Notes: generated by a model from the letters alone, not told the origin. Numbered from the stretch's first letter, positions 1 to 12,796 are shown. The stretch is DNA of 64,000 nucleotides from Sipunculus nudus (GCA_026874595.1 CM049313.1:45538659-45602658); one strand, 5' to 3'. Numbers and translations: made by a program.

Positions 1-2027
1 TTATGGGCCCAAACATAATGCATTTTGTAAATAATCAGGAAAGAAATTTTATCACTTAACACAAAACTTGTTAAAGCTAAGCACTTTTTTTCCAGTAATA
101 TTACTTTTATTAATCAAAGTTAAATTGTATACCCAAAATTAGATCAAAATCTTTTAAATTTTTAAAAATATTAGCAAAAATAAAAAATTGGTACCTTGAA
201 TTTTGCCCAACTTTGACCATGGCACGTTTTTTTGCTGTAACTGCTGTGGATTTAATTTTCACAGCAGGTTTTTGTTAGCATTTCAACTGTTAACACCAAA
301 AATTTGAAACCAGTTGATCAAAAACTGTAGATTTTATTCAAGTTTTCAAGCACCATGTCACATATTGCTAGTGTTATGCAGTTTGCTAGAGCTCAGCTCC
401 AGAGCTTCAGCTCTAAGTTCCTTAAATTTGGCATACAGTTAGATTTCTCCAAAATCCCCTACCATGCCAAGAATTTGGTCACTAGGACTTAATTCCTTCG
501 AGATATCAATGAAAAACTTCATTTTTCCATTAAAAACCCAATGTTACACTTTAAGACTGCCTAATATCAAAACCACTGATCTGACTTTGATCATATATAA
601 TATACATATTTTTCTATACATTCACTATGCACATGCCAGAAATGATGTCAGTATTTTGTACATTTTTTAAGTTATTGGCCCAAACATAATGCACTTTGTA
701 AAAAATCAAAAAATATATTTACTCCCTTAACAAGGGCATTGCTGAAGCTAGAGATCTTTTTTGTCAGGGATGTAACATTATTTAATCAAGATTCAATTGA
801 ATACCCAAAATTAGTTCTGAATTTTTCAAATTTTATAAGTTATTAGTATATAAGTTATTAGTTATTAGTGGATTCTCCCCTCAAGCGTGCATAATTTGAT
901 GAAAGGTCAACAAGGTCAACATACAGGTGACTCAAGAGGGGTGTTCAACCCAACTCATCTAGTAGTTTTAACCAACAACATAACAATAAACAAAAAATTA
1001 ATAAATTTTTATTGGTTTTTAATAACAAATTGAAGAAAAATAGAAAAGGAATTTGTTAGTTTATAATAACAGGAAATTAACTTGCAGTTACTGATGATAT
1101 AAGAATCTTGTATCGATGGGTAGAATGTCACATATTCCAAATAACACCATGCAGTCACCTATGGCATTTTTCAGTTCATTTTTAATGATAAAGAAGTAAA
1201 TCATATCATTCATCACTAATCATTAAGGATTATATGAAGGAAATTAATGATAGACAAAGATGCAGTTGATAATATTAATCTAAATTCCTACTGTGTCTAG
1301 TGTGTACATTGATGTGAAATTAGTCCAAAATGAATTTTTTACAGTTATTTTTTAATATAAATAAAAGCCATAAAACCAGGTACTTATGATCATTATTTAA
1401 ATGTGTGAATTTTGTATATTCTGGATTCTTAACATCATTGTTTGGTGAAAACTGAATTAATACCAGACATGGTGCAAATACTTTGTAATTAATTGTATTT
1501 AAATACGAATATGATTATGTACTCCATTATAAAATTTCTTGCATAAAGAATGGGAATTCAGGTAAAAATGAAAGTATATGAATACTCGTGCAAATACTTT
1601 CAAAATGTATTCATGAATGCATTCATGAATATATTCTTTAATATTATTTTAATAATCATATCAGTTATATTTCATTTTAAAAAATCATATGATTCTCTTA
1701 TTATTTTTAATAAAAATTATATTTGGGACAATATTTGTAATTTTTTAATAAATATTTAAACTCTTATATTATATGTTCTGCTTATAAGTTATATGGCCAA
1801 GTCAAAATCTGTGTGACAGTAGTACTCCATTTGTTAATAAAATAAATGAAATCAATCCTCTTCCCTGTCTCCAAAGGTACTATCAAAATCATACATAAGC
1901 TAAACAACAACAACTCATAATACAGCTTATATTTATTACCACACAAAACCAGCATGTGCCTCATTTCTAAATAATATTTTTTTATCATATATAACAGCTG
2001 AGCGTCGTGACCCATAGGTCCCTTGTT
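1..2027 (+). mobile_element. CAGCTGA element, subtype 1, 3' part (cut by window start)
   Basis: Non-coding interspersed element. Its 3' end is a CAGCTGAG subterminal motif followed by a GACCCATAGGTC near-palindrome and CCTTGTT (1,993-2,027). Most of it matches, in reverse complement, 45,494-47,713 plus 51,123 onward. Shared blocks include the segment near 430-700 and the region near 1,090-1,400. The 5' end lies outside the window. The element has no coding capacity that I can see and is inferred to be a non-autonomous Helentron-like transposon. Confidence 0.7.
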
Positions 2028-2044
2028 AAAATCAGTCCCACTTT

Positions 2045-4980
2045 TTAGTTTACTAAGTGGACTTATGCCATGGCACAGCATCCGCCGTCCACTGCATATG
2101 TCCACTGTCAACTGTCCACCGTCCATAGTCTGTTACAAAATATCTCAACAGCCACAGCAGCTACCTTCATGAAACTTTGCAGAATTACTGATCATGGGAT
2201 GGACATGCAAAAATGAGCTTTTGGTGGCGCCACCTATGTTGACCTACTTCGGGACAAAATGATCTTTTCCACTTCTTCCAAGATAAGTCATAAAGTATTC
2301 ATATTTTGGCCTTCATATCATAGTCAACAGTACCTTAGGCCAGACATTTTTAATTTTTCGGTTAACAAACCCGCCCACCTCCAATTTCCTCATTTCAGAA
2401 AAAAAAAATAATATTGGCATTTTAACTTTTTTCCCCTTTTATATTGCGTCGCCTAATCCAGCACGGTTGTTGACAAATGAGTGACCGTGTGTATTAGATC
2501 ACCTCAAACGTTAGAACTCTTATGATTGGCTAATAAGGCCACTTTCTTAATGACAGATGGAGGGTTTAAGTCAATCACAATAGGGTATCCTTGGGCCATA
2601 AATGCGATTGATTGGCCATTAAGTAGTCAAAAGATTCAGCAGGGAAATTGAGAATTCTTTGAGAGTTTTCAAAGTTCGTTTTCTGCACTCCAGTACATTT
2701 TCAAACCAGCGTTTAGGTCATATTTGTTAAACATATTTGTTATAGATAGATGTGAATTAGAAAAGAAAATTAGTTTGGTTGCATAGCGGCTTTACCAGCG
2801 TGCCACTGTAAATAACTTGCTGGATATACAAACAAATTTACTTCTTAAGACTAATTATTGCACTCAAAGTCAGACGCTGTTTATTACTGCAAATTGGCCA
2901 AGTTTCACAAGTTTACTCTTAAAAAATATTATAACCTGTCAAAACTTGAAACGTAGTCTTGTAACGCTTAAAAGAAATTCAAAATTACTGAACAGATGAA
3001 ATTATATACTGCATGAGGTCGTCATGTACTCTTTGAAAACAAAAGCAAGCTAAAATGAAAGCCATTTAAAATGCAGAAACTTTGAAAGGTTTCATTTAAT
3101 TGTTGCAAACGGATGTGATGGAAGCTTTGATGTGTATGGATGCCGAAAAGCAATTCCGGACTGACAGTGGCCAAGTGACGGCATATTTAACTGAGTACGG
3201 TACATACTGTCATGGCCATGATAAGAAATGCAGATGAATTGATTAGGTTATTAATACTTTTTAAAATTTTAAAATAGTTGAATAATTCAATGTGATATCC
3301 AATCGAGACCTCACTTTATTAGCAGTTGTTGTATATTCAAAGGACTGTCAAACATGCGCAAAACCAAAAAGGAAAGGTCATGGTCATGAATCAAACAACT
3401 CAAGTTCCATGTTGTTAACATTTGATAAACAATACTCAATAGGCGAATTGCTGCAAGTCGCATATTGTAATTGTTATTGTCATTCACGACTGAAAAATAA
3501 AAACTGCAGTCTATCATGCTAGCAGTGAATATTTAGTTTTCTCCTTGCATATCTGACAAAATTATATTATTTTGTATTTGTATAAGTGTTTGACTGGTCA
3601 TTAATTTGTAAAACTTTATAAAATAGGCAGTTCACTTGGCAGGGACAGTGATTTAATTTTTATTTCAGGTGTGTATGAAATCATAAGTTTTACTGTTTAA
3701 ACTTTTATTTGTCATTAATTTACCTTCAATGACATTTGAATGGCTTGAAATAACATGGCACACGCAAGATTCATGTGGAAAACTCAAGAGGATGATGATA
3801 ATATTTTAATTTTTATATATTATTTTATATATTTTATACAGGTTTATATAGAGCCATTTAAATATGAATTTTATAACCCAACTGTACAATACAGGATTCA
3901 AGAACACCAGTATCCAGGTTTGTTCCAATTTTTTTTTCCTACCTCCTACCTGTCACTTTTGTCAATTATGTTCGTAAACCAAAGAATTAAAAAAGTCTGG
4001 CCTTAGAGGAAAGGGAATAATTTGAGTATGAATTCAGTCAAGTTGTTTTCAAGATGGCGTCTCTACGGAACTTCAAATTGTGTAAATAGCAAAATTTGAC
4101 AACTTGATGTGTTTCTATACAGGATGTATTGTCTGTTACCAAATATCTTAGGAACTGCTGCAGCCTTCAGTTTCAAATTTCACAGGAATATTGATCATGT
4201 GACTGCTTAATGATTTTGACCTGCAGGTGGTGCCATCTGTGTTGACCTACTTTCTACAGACTGTAATGGTCTTTTCTGTTTTTCCAAGATATGTCATAAA
4301 GTATAAATACTTTGGCTTTAATATCATAGTCAACAGTTCCTAGGAGGAAGGGGAATAATTTGAGTATAAATTCTGTCCAGTCATTTTCAAGATGGCATAT
4401 CTATGGAACTTCAAATTGTGTTGATTGCAAAATTTGACAACATGATGTGTTTCCCTACAGGATGTATTGTTTGTTACCAAATATCTTAGGAACTGCTGCA
4501 GCCTTCAGTTGAAAATTTCACAGGAGTATTGATCATGTGACTGCTAAATGATTTTGACCTCTAGGTGGCGCCACCTTTGTTGACCTACTTCCTAAGGGAA
4601 GAAAATGTACTTTCCCGCTTTTTCCAAGATAAGTCACAAAGTATTAATATTTTGGCCTTCATATGTCAACAGTTCCTTAGAGGAAGAGGAATAATTTGAG
4701 TATGAATTCAGTCAAGTCATTTTCAAGATGGCATCTCTACGGAACTTCAAAATGTGTTGAATGCAAAATTTGACAACTTGATGTGTTTCCATACAGGATG
4801 TATTATCTGTTACCAAATATCTTAGGAACTCCTGCAGCCTTCAGTTTCAAATTTCACAGGAATATTGATCATGTGACTGCAAAATGATTTTGCCCCGCAG
4901 GTGGCGCCACCTGTGTTGACCTACTTTCTACAGACTGTAATGGTCTTTTCTGCTTTTATCCATAATATGTCATTAAGTAT
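2045..4980 (+). mobile_element. Tandem-core element D (336-bp units), interrupted
   Basis: Starts near TTAGTTTACTAAGTGGAC, followed by a degenerate GTCCACTG-rich microsatellite. The core has four tandem units, anchored at AAATATCTTA or a variant at 2,138, 4,141, 4,479 and 4,815. Subtracting the transposon at 2,338-4,002 and one 3-bp target copy, the periods are 335, 338 and 336 bp. Each unit contains the palindrome GGTGGCGCCACC or a variant (exact at 2,223, 4,564 and 4,900). The 3' boundary is not clear. No coding capacity is visible. The layout (T-rich 5' end, microsatellite, tandem core) resembles Helentron/pearl-type elements. Confidence 0.6.
2338..4002. mobile_element. Harbinger-like DNA transposon, non-autonomous
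   Basis: A 1,665-bp insert with terminal inverted repeats. The left end starts GGCCAGACATTTTTAATT and the right end is the inverse of GGCCAGACTTTTTTAATT. The flanks read CC-TTA on the left and TTA-GAGG on the right, so the target duplication is TTA. A 5-bp CTTAG duplication with ends GCCAGAC is an equally consistent reading. A TTA duplication and GG-starting ends fit PIF/Harbinger. The excised host regains a 335-bp repeat period. No transposase frame is visible. Confidence 0.75.
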
Positions 4981-6472
4981 TTATTTGTTATAATAGGCCA
5001 AAACAGAGTCTCCTCTGAGACTCTTGGACTGATCTTTCTGAAACCCAGCATACTTGTTCCCTCACCTATGTAGTTGTAGGTAACAATGATGGGTGACCTT
5101 TCTGTTGAGTACAAACCTGGGATAACTTTTAGATAAAAGCCCAAATATCAGGAGTGGTTCAATGTATTTAGCTGAAATTGTGCATATTCATAGATCAAGG
5201 ACTCCACCATCTTGTACTCAAGACTGGTGGCGCCATCTGTAATCGTTTTCCCTCTGAGGCACTTAAAAGTTTTACTTTTACTGCATAAAGGTAAGTGTAT
5301 ATATGCAGTGGAAACAGGAGATGGGGTGGGGATGAGTGAACAAGGAGGCACAGGCCATTTTGTGGGAGGGAGAGGGCTCCAGTAATTCAATTAAAATAAA
5401 TATACTTGTCATGAACGCGCTACTACTACTACATGAAGGACTTGTAATCTGTGTGTGTGTCATGTTGCTGCATAGTTGTTGCCTTCTGTTCATCAGATGT
5501 GATTAAAATTGGGATAAAAAACAGTGCATTAAAAGCTGGTATGTGTCACTAGCTTTTGTGAGTCATGCACAACCCAATGTACGACTTACATTATTTATTG
5601 CAACATAACCTACCATGTTGAAAATGAAAGGACATGGTTCTGTTTGTCAGGTGGGGTATATTTGCCATAGATTTGATGGGCGAGAGAATCATTGTGAAGC
5701 TGTTTGCAGCAGACATGTAGTGATGGAGTGAAGGCAGCGATGCACAAGTTTAAACAAGCCAGAAGACCGGATGGCACCATTGTAAATCATTCAAGTGTTC
5801 CAACGTTCTCACCTGGTTCAATGCTGACAATGTTTATTGACCTTATTATTCCCAGTTTATGTCAGCTACATCCTGCCACCTGAATTGATTACTAGTAGGA
5901 AATCCTATATTCTCCAAGACATATTCCACTCCGGTCGTATACACATATTTGCAGTCCATAAATATCACTGTCCTTTCACCTGGAGGCTGGAATTTTGTTC
6001 ATATGATTCATCATAAAGTTCACTGTATGGTAAAGTCTGTCTTAGGATTAATCATTTTATAAGCCGTGACAATCTGACTCAGTAGGCCATCAGATAATTG
6101 GGCTGGTAAGCCTACTTGAGTTGTGATACAAGTAATATTGAGGAATGTATTGCAGTGATAAATGGCCCATCATTTCAGTATTATGCTAAGAGTGATGAAA
6201 TAAAACAATAGTATTCAGGTGAGCTCACAACCCTAACTAAAACACTGTTTCCATGGTCACGGGTCATTTTCTTTATCGACTGCAAGCTGCCTGCTTCCTG
6301 TAACCTGTGCGAGCCATGCTTGTGTTCTTGCAGTCATAGATTGAACAAACATGCCGAGAGGTTTACCAAAGTGCTGGGTTAAAACGGAACTTTTATGGCT
6401 CATGTTTGGTATTATTAGAAAGTATACAAAAAATGCTACAGATTGGTGTGGTTTATGTTGATTGACAGTTTA
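4981..6472. other. Intergenic sequence without recognised gene
   Basis: Contains a small hairpin (AGAGTCTC/GAGACTCT, 5,005-5,024), a degenerate GGTGGCGCCATC near 5,226 inside a module related to the repeat cores elsewhere in the window, and a short GT tract near 5,450. Short open frames overlap on both strands and show no recognisable domain. Confidence 0.5.
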
Positions 6473-6476
6473 CCTG

Positions 6477-6632
6477 TGTTACGAAGACAAATTGTTCAGG
6501 GTAAAATCCTGGGCCAATCCGGGATTTGAACCCATGTTGGTGGCGCACGAGTCTGGCGTACCAACGGCTTCGCTAGCAAAGCAAGCTTCACTAGCGAGAC
6601 AGTTTGGTCCACTTTTATGTCAGCCCATAACA
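6477..6632 (-). repeat. TRIM-1 3' LTR
   Basis: 156 bp. On the minus strand it carries an A-box-like TAGCGAAGCCGTTGG (6,561-6,575) and a perfect B box GGTTCAAATCC (6,522-6,532). The spacing falls in the tRNA range. The complete cloverleaf does not fold well, so this is a tRNA-derived promoter module rather than a tRNA gene. Confidence 0.8.
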
Positions 6633-6736
6633 CACCCCCTCTTTAGAGTGTTCTGCTATCAGAACAAGACTAATTATCCCAGGAGTCACACTTTGGTGAG
6701 CTTATTCCCTGGGCCACAAAGTTAACCGTCACGTTA

Positions 6737-6748
6737 GACGAGCCCCCA
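6737..6748 (-). promoter_or_regulatory. Primer-binding site, tRNA-Pro type
   Basis: The minus strand reads TGGGGGCTCGTC, complementary to the tRNA-Pro 3' end including CCA. It lies 3 nt inside the 5' LTR, the expected place for minus-strand priming. It is 12 nt long, shorter than the usual 18. Confidence 0.75.
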
Positions 6749-6751
6749 TTT

Positions 6752-6907
6752 TTTTACAAAGACAAATTGCTCAGGGGAAAACATTGGGCCGATCCTGGAT
6801 TTGAACCCATGTTGGTGGCGCACAAGTCTGACATACCAACCGCTTCACTAGCTAAGCAAGCTTCACTAGCGAGACAGTTTGGTCCGCTTTTATGTCACCC
6901 TGTAACA
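6752..6907 (-). repeat. TRIM-1 5' LTR
   Basis: 156 bp, the same length as its partner with scattered substitutions. B-box GGTTCAAATCC lies at 6,797-6,807 (minus) and the A-box-like element at 6,836-6,850. The minus-strand 5' terminus is TGTTACAGGG. Confidence 0.8.
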
Positions 6908-6911
6908 CCTG

Positions 6912-7547
6912 TAGGCCATGTGTTGTAGGAAATGATAAAAATATTTGCATCTTCATAAGGCCTTGATAATGTGCTCCTCAGACTCAGATGTTAAGACACT
7001 CTTGCTCTGTAATGCAAGAGTGTAATATGTTTTGATTGCAGCTGATTCGTTTCTCTCTTACTAACTTTACTCAAAAAGTAATGAATTGATTTGGATTACA
7101 TTTTATAGAGCCTTGGATGTTACCCTAAGGCACAATCCAAAAAAATAATGTTGGAGATCACTGTAATTATTTTGTTTGAAGGAAGCTTTACCATTGCAAG
7201 GTAGTGCAATCGAGACAGTTCACTTGCACCAGGTGTAAATTCCCCAACTATGTGAATGTGTATAGGTGTTTCCTACCTGCAAACAATGTGTTAAGATTTT
7301 CAGGAATGACCTTTGGATCAGTCATAGAGTTTGTGCACCATGACACATATTCCTCTTGACTTGGGTTCATTTATTTCCTGCACCTACATAAAACACAACA
7401 ATTAAAAGTTTGAAAATGAACCTGCCAGTCATATTGAACTGGTATTTCAAATGCTTGCAGCAGTATATATATTAAGCTGAAGATGCTTTCTTGTTTTAAA
7501 AAAATTACATGCATGGACGTATGGTTACCACTGTTAAGGTTTTTTTT
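6912..7547. other. No recognised feature
   Basis: AT-rich sequence between TRIM-1 and the first AACCTGTG element. I see no domain, RNA gene or repeat structure. Confidence 0.4.
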
Positions 7548-8540
7548 CAGCAAACCTGTGAGCTTATGCGATGGTGTGCCGTCGGCCGTCGTCCGGAGTC
7601 TGTACGTTAACCCATACTTTCTTGAAAACGGCAAGAGTTAGCATCACAAAATTTTATGCAAAAAATTAGTCATTTAAAAAACTCTATCAGATTTTGCTTA
7701 TTTTTTGGCTAACTGCATTTTCTTAGATTTTATAGAGAAAAAGCTAAAAAAACTTTAAAATCTTATTCCCAAACTTGTTCAGCCAAATTGTCCAATATTT
7801 CACAGAAATGATTCCTTGAACAATCTCTCTCAAGTTTGTACAAATGGTTTAAGTTTGATGATTTTTGGCCGAGTTACAGGAAGTTGAACCTAGTCATCTG
7901 TCCAAAAATGCATACTAAAATTACAATCTCAGAAACGGCTGGAGCTATCATCACCAAATTTTATGCCAATGTTGGTCACATGAGTCATATCTGAAATTGA
8001 GGTATTGGTGGTGCCACCTGCATTGGCCATTTTTGTACAGGGGTCATCAGTGCCCGTATCAAACTGATGGCTACAAAAAACTTCTTCTCTGAAACCATAT
8101 GGCTAAATGGTTTAATATCTCACAGAAATGATTCTAGGGTAGTGCCATAGTCATATGCCATAACAGCCCATTTTAGCTCAGTGGCTACAAAGAGCTTCTT
8201 CTCAAAAACCACTGTGCCAAATTCATAAATCTCACACATTAATTATCCTTAGATGTTGATAATTCATGTTTGTTCAAATGGTTTTGGTTCAGTGGTTTTT
8301 GGCTGAGTTATGGGAAGCTTAACTTAGCCATTTTGCTGTATTTTCCCATTTGAGTTATAAACCTGCAAAATGTTTTTTGACTGACGCCACTGAGGCCAAT
8401 TTGTTTAATATTTTACAAGAATAATCCCCTGAATAATTCTTATAATAATTGCTTTTATGGTCCATAGAATGAATATTGGCTGAATTATAAAGATTGAATT
8501 GAGTAATTTTACCATATATGCTAGCTGTGTGAAGCAGATA
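7548..8540 (+). mobile_element. AACCTGTG element (E1a), 5' part
   Basis: Starts after a T tract with CAGCAAACCTGTGAGC, then a CGTCG-type microsatellite and TGTACGTTAACCC. The same start recurs near 8,857 and 44,528. The core contains degenerate copies of the GGTGGYGCCACC module (near 8,010). No matching 3' end is seen before the next start, so this copy is probably truncated. Right boundary approximate. Confidence 0.5.
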
Positions 8541-8856
8541 CCTCTAATGGGCACCAGTTTATCAGCATCTGTTACATCATGCCTCTATACATTTAGATTT
8601 CAGGTTATCCATGGTTAATATTGACAAGAATGTTTTTTAAAAGCTTTTAAAAAATGTAGATTTATGATTTTAAATATTCCTCATGCCAGGCAGTGTTTAC
8701 AATCACAGGTATGCAGCTCTCTGTGGGTATATAAAGATGGCTGTACATGGATTATAAATAATTGGTATCCATACTCAACTTAATACAAAATTTTGCCATC
8801 AGTGAGATGTATCAGTATTTTAATTTTGCATCCATTATGCATCTGTAGTAATTTTT

Positions 8857-11349
8857 AACAAATCTGTGAGCTAATGCAATGGTGAGGGGCGTCTGTCGTC
8901 TGTACGTTAACCCATACTATTTCGAAAATGACTGGAGCTAGCATCATGAAATTAGCCATCTGAAAAACTCTGTATTTTTCTTAGATTTTATAGAGAAAAA
9001 GCTATAAAACCTTTAAAAATCTTCTCTTCCAAAACGATCAAGCCAAATTGTTCAGTATTTCACAGTAATAATCTTTTATACCATCTCTCTCAAGTTTGTT
9101 CGAACGGTTCAAGTTGGGTGAATTTTGGTCAAGTTACAGGAAGTTGAACTTAGTTATCTATCCAAAAAAGCATACTAAAAAGACAATCTCAGAAACAGCC
9201 AGAGCTATCATCACCAAATTTTATGCCAGTGTTGGTCACATGAGTCATATATGAAATTCATGTATTGGTTGCGCCACCTGCATTGACCTTTTTTTGTTCG
9301 GGGGTCATTGATCATCTGTACATTAACCCATAATTTTTCAGGAATAGCAGGAGCTACCATCCCAAATTTTATGCAATAATCTGTTACATATCAAATGTTG
9401 TGGGATTCAGCTAATTTTTATGCTGTGTGCATTTACTTAGATTTTATAGGGAAAAGGCTGAAAAACCTTTAAAAGTCTTCTTCTTGTAAATGGTTCAGCC
9501 AAATTGTTCAATATTTTACAGATATGATCCCAGAGGTAAGCCCTCTCAAGTTTGCTCAAATGGTTTGCATTTTATGAATTTTAGTGGAGTTACACGAATT
9601 TGAACAGTCATTTGGCCAAGTAAGCATACTGACATAGTAATCCCAGAAATGACAGAAGCTAGGATTACCAAGTATTGTGCAAATGTTAGTCACATGACTC
9701 ATATTTGAAGTTGCAGATTTTGTGGTGCCACCTACATTGAACTGTTTTTTAGTGGCAAAAACCTCATAATTTTAGCCTCTTTCAATTTGAAATGTTGATG
9801 ATGAAACTGTCAAGTTGAATAGTTCAATTTTTCGAAAGAATTATCCTAGGACATGGTTTTTTCAATCATATCAGAAAAGCTTAAGTTGGTCTTATGGCCA
9901 TTATTATGTCTATTTCAAGCTGAGGACTGCAAAACTGTTCTACAAAATTATTGTTTCAATTGTAACTTTTGTAACATTGCACAAAAATTATTTGTAGGTG
10001 GCCTCTGTTCAAGTTTACTTGAATGATTTTTGGCAGAATTATTGGACCTGTAACAATGAAAGGACTGCATCTTTTATTATTCTAGATATTTTGATAAAAA
10101 GTTTATGAATATGTCAGCTGGAATAAAAAAACATTTTAGCCAAAGTCTTTCAGTATGTGTAAACAGATTTACCAACAGGCCAAGATTGTGTCTGAATCTT
10201 TATAAATAGGTTGAGAAACTGCCAACTGTTTCAGATTTGGCAACAGATCAAGAGTTCATTCAGTGCAGCCAGATATAGGTCAAGAGTTCAATCAGTGCAG
10301 CCAAGCACAAGGCATGTGATCACCTCATGGGTAATGTGTGATCACCTCATGGGTGTTGTGCCCCTCAGGGCTGCATGTGGAGCCAATCTGTGAGCTTACG
10401 CAATGGTGTGGCTACTATTTCAGATTTGGCAACAGGCCAAAGGTCAGTCTGGATCTATTTATAGCTTTGGCAGACTGCCAACTGTATCAGATTAGGCAAC
10501 AGGTCAAGAGTTCACTCAGTGCAGCCAGGTATATAGGTCAGGAGTTCACTCAGTGCAGTAGCTGCATTTTATTTATAGTGTTAGCACATTGCCAAGTGCA
10601 TCAGATATGGCACCAAAGTTCAGCCTGGATCTATTTATAGTTTTGGCAGACTGCCAACTGTGTCAGATTATGCAACAGGTCAAGAGTTCACCCAGTGCAG
10701 CCAGGTACAGGTTAAAAGTTTACTCAGTCTAGCCAGGTGCAGGTCATGAGTTCACTTAGTACAGTACATAGCCTGAGCAGCAAATTTGTCACAGTTCACT
10801 CAGGGCAACTGCCTTTCTCACCTAAGCCTCATCAGCCCCATGCATCAGACTCGAGGTAAGTTTGATGTATTGGCCTGAAATTTTGACCTTTCTATTTGTC
10901 TTTGATGGCTTTCTCGTTCACAATACAGTGCCTGCTTATTTCTACAGAGGAATTTGAAATATCAGCCTGAAATTGGGCATATTTATACATATCGAATAGC
11001 TTTATTGTAAACAAGTCTGGTGGTGCCACCTACAATAATTTTTGCACAGTGTGTGTCACTGCTTATTTCTCAGGAGGGGTTTGATATATCGGTCTGAAAT
11101 TTGGCATATGTATATATATCTCTGAAACCTTTTTGTATACAAGACTGGTTGTGCCAGCTACAATAATTTTTTGTGTTGGGTGCACCCATGCCAGAAATAC
11201 AGCAGTGATGTTTGTGTAATTGTTTCTTATTCAAAATGTTTAGTACTTGCATTGTTCATATACATGAGAAGTAATGGTCCAGCATTGAAGCATTATACCT
11301 GATGTATTTCCCAATACACAGGTTCACATTAGGCCTGTAGGCCTTGTTT
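8857..11349 (+). mobile_element. AACCTGTG element (E1b), near full length
   Basis: The 5' end carries a diverged AAATCTGTGAGC and the GTCTGTCGTCTGTACG microsatellite. The 3' end has CACAGGTTCACATT (11,317-11,330) and the stem-loop AGGCC-TGTA-GGCCT (11,331-11,344), then TTGTTT. AACCTGTG at the 5' end and CACAGGTT near the 3' end form subterminal inverted repeats. The core holds related units ending in GGTGGTGCCACC-like palindromes (9,272, 9,724 and 11,017). I infer a non-autonomous Helentron-like element. No coding capacity. Confidence 0.6.
10240..10790 (+). repeat. Degenerate minisatellite inside E1b
   Basis: Repeated variants of GGTCAAGAGTTCACTCAGTG and CAGCCAGGTACAGG, in units of about 30-60 bp. 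A shorter version lies in the second AACCTGTG element near 51,620-51,690, so the block belongs to the family. Confidence 0.65.
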
Positions 11350-12796
11350 TTCATACATATCCATTTGTCTGTTTGGTTAACTTGTTTCTTAGCAGGATTA
11401 TAAAAATATTCCTGAACAGATTTCTGGAAAACTTGGTGGAAGGATTGGACATTGGCCTTGGAAAACCACATTGAATTTGGTACAGACCCATAAGTAGAAT
11501 CAGATCAAATAGAATTGTTTTCTTTTGAAATGGCTTCTATTTAATGCCCATCTAATTCTTTTCAGAATGAGTGACACAGGTAGATAATCTGTACTTGGAT
11601 TATTTTATTATACATGACTTTTTTTCTAGATAATATCTTTTGAAGGAGGTCCAAGTTGGGTTGAAGTGTGGTTTGATTGTGTTGAATAATTTCTCCCTTG
11701 GCTTAAGCCAAGAGATTTCACTCTGAAGGTTAAAGGTATTTCCTGTGGTTGGTTAAAAATGTTTTGTTTTGGTTTTAAGTTTTCCAAAGATTCATTCCAT
11801 GCTGTTAATCTGTCAAGCTTCAAACTGGGTTGAAAGTTTCTATTGTGGTTCATTCTAAATTATTTTTATGGAATATTTTTGTGCTATGGTTAGCAAAAAA
11901 ATAACATGGCATGATCTTAAATGTGCATTAATATTTTAACTACTTTAAAATCGTTTATTTTGGTTCAGGATGAAAATAAAAATCTTTTTTTGGATAGATG
12001 AGTTTTGTTTTCATATTCTTTTATGTCAACCTACATTCAGTGGAAGGTCTGATCTGGGCTGATGCTAGATTAATCTGTTTACACTCAATTTTTTTAATAT
12101 ATACAGATTTGGTGACAGGATGGTGTCAAACAAACTTTAGTCAAAATGCCAAAGTATTTATATGATAAAGATTTTAATTTATTACTGTTTTATATTAAAA
12201 TTTGTGTTAATGTCATTATTTTAAGCTAATAGCAATAAAATTTAGCTATTTATGCTGGAGTAAGCTTGAATAAAAAAGTAAGGTTAAGCAGTGTGGGACT
12301 ATTGGTTCTTTTATGTGTGTAATTTGAGTAAGAAACTCTCAATGCTGTTAACAGACTAAGAAATTTAATGATGGAGAAATGGAGACAATAGATCTTGCCA
12401 TATGGCAGGAGAGGCCATAAATGCTTAAAACAGCAGAGGAACTCGATCAAAGAGGATCATCAGATTACATTCAATTAGCTTATTACCTGTTACTCACCCA
12501 CAAAAATCATGTGATTATTGTGTAAAAGGAGTCTCAAGGCACTATGAATGTTTTATTGCCAAAACAGATTCTAGTTTTCAGCAATTGAATCCAACAGTTT
12601 AATACCAGAGACTGAGATACATTACAATGATATTTCAGTTACATGAAGTTTTCTTTGTTTGTACAAGTTTCAGTTGCCTTTGTTAAAAGACTCCACTCAC
12701 ATGTCTTAATTAAAAAAGTGACAGTTAGACTCTGTAAAAAATATTTATTTATAAACTTTATTTATTTTACATGGATTGTACAACTAGTTATAATAC
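11350..12796. other. No recognised feature
   Basis: AT-rich unique-looking sequence. Short frames on both strands contain no domain that I recognise. Confidence 0.4.

Larger units (their letters stand above)
6477..6907 (-). mobile_element. TRIM-1: miniature LTR retroelement with tRNA-like LTRs
   Basis: A 431-bp element made of two 156-bp direct repeats (6,477-6,632 and 6,752-6,907) around a 119-bp internal segment. On the minus strand the LTRs start TGTTA and end GTAACA (the left copy) or an eroded equivalent. The internal segment starts with a primer-binding site complementary to the 3' end of tRNA-Pro and ends in a purine tract, AAAGAGGGGG. A 4-bp target duplication CCTG flanks it (6,473-6,476 and 6,908-6,911). 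There is no gag or pol, so it would depend on proteins of another LTR element. The LTRs contain A- and B-box-like Pol III promoter elements. Confidence 0.85.
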
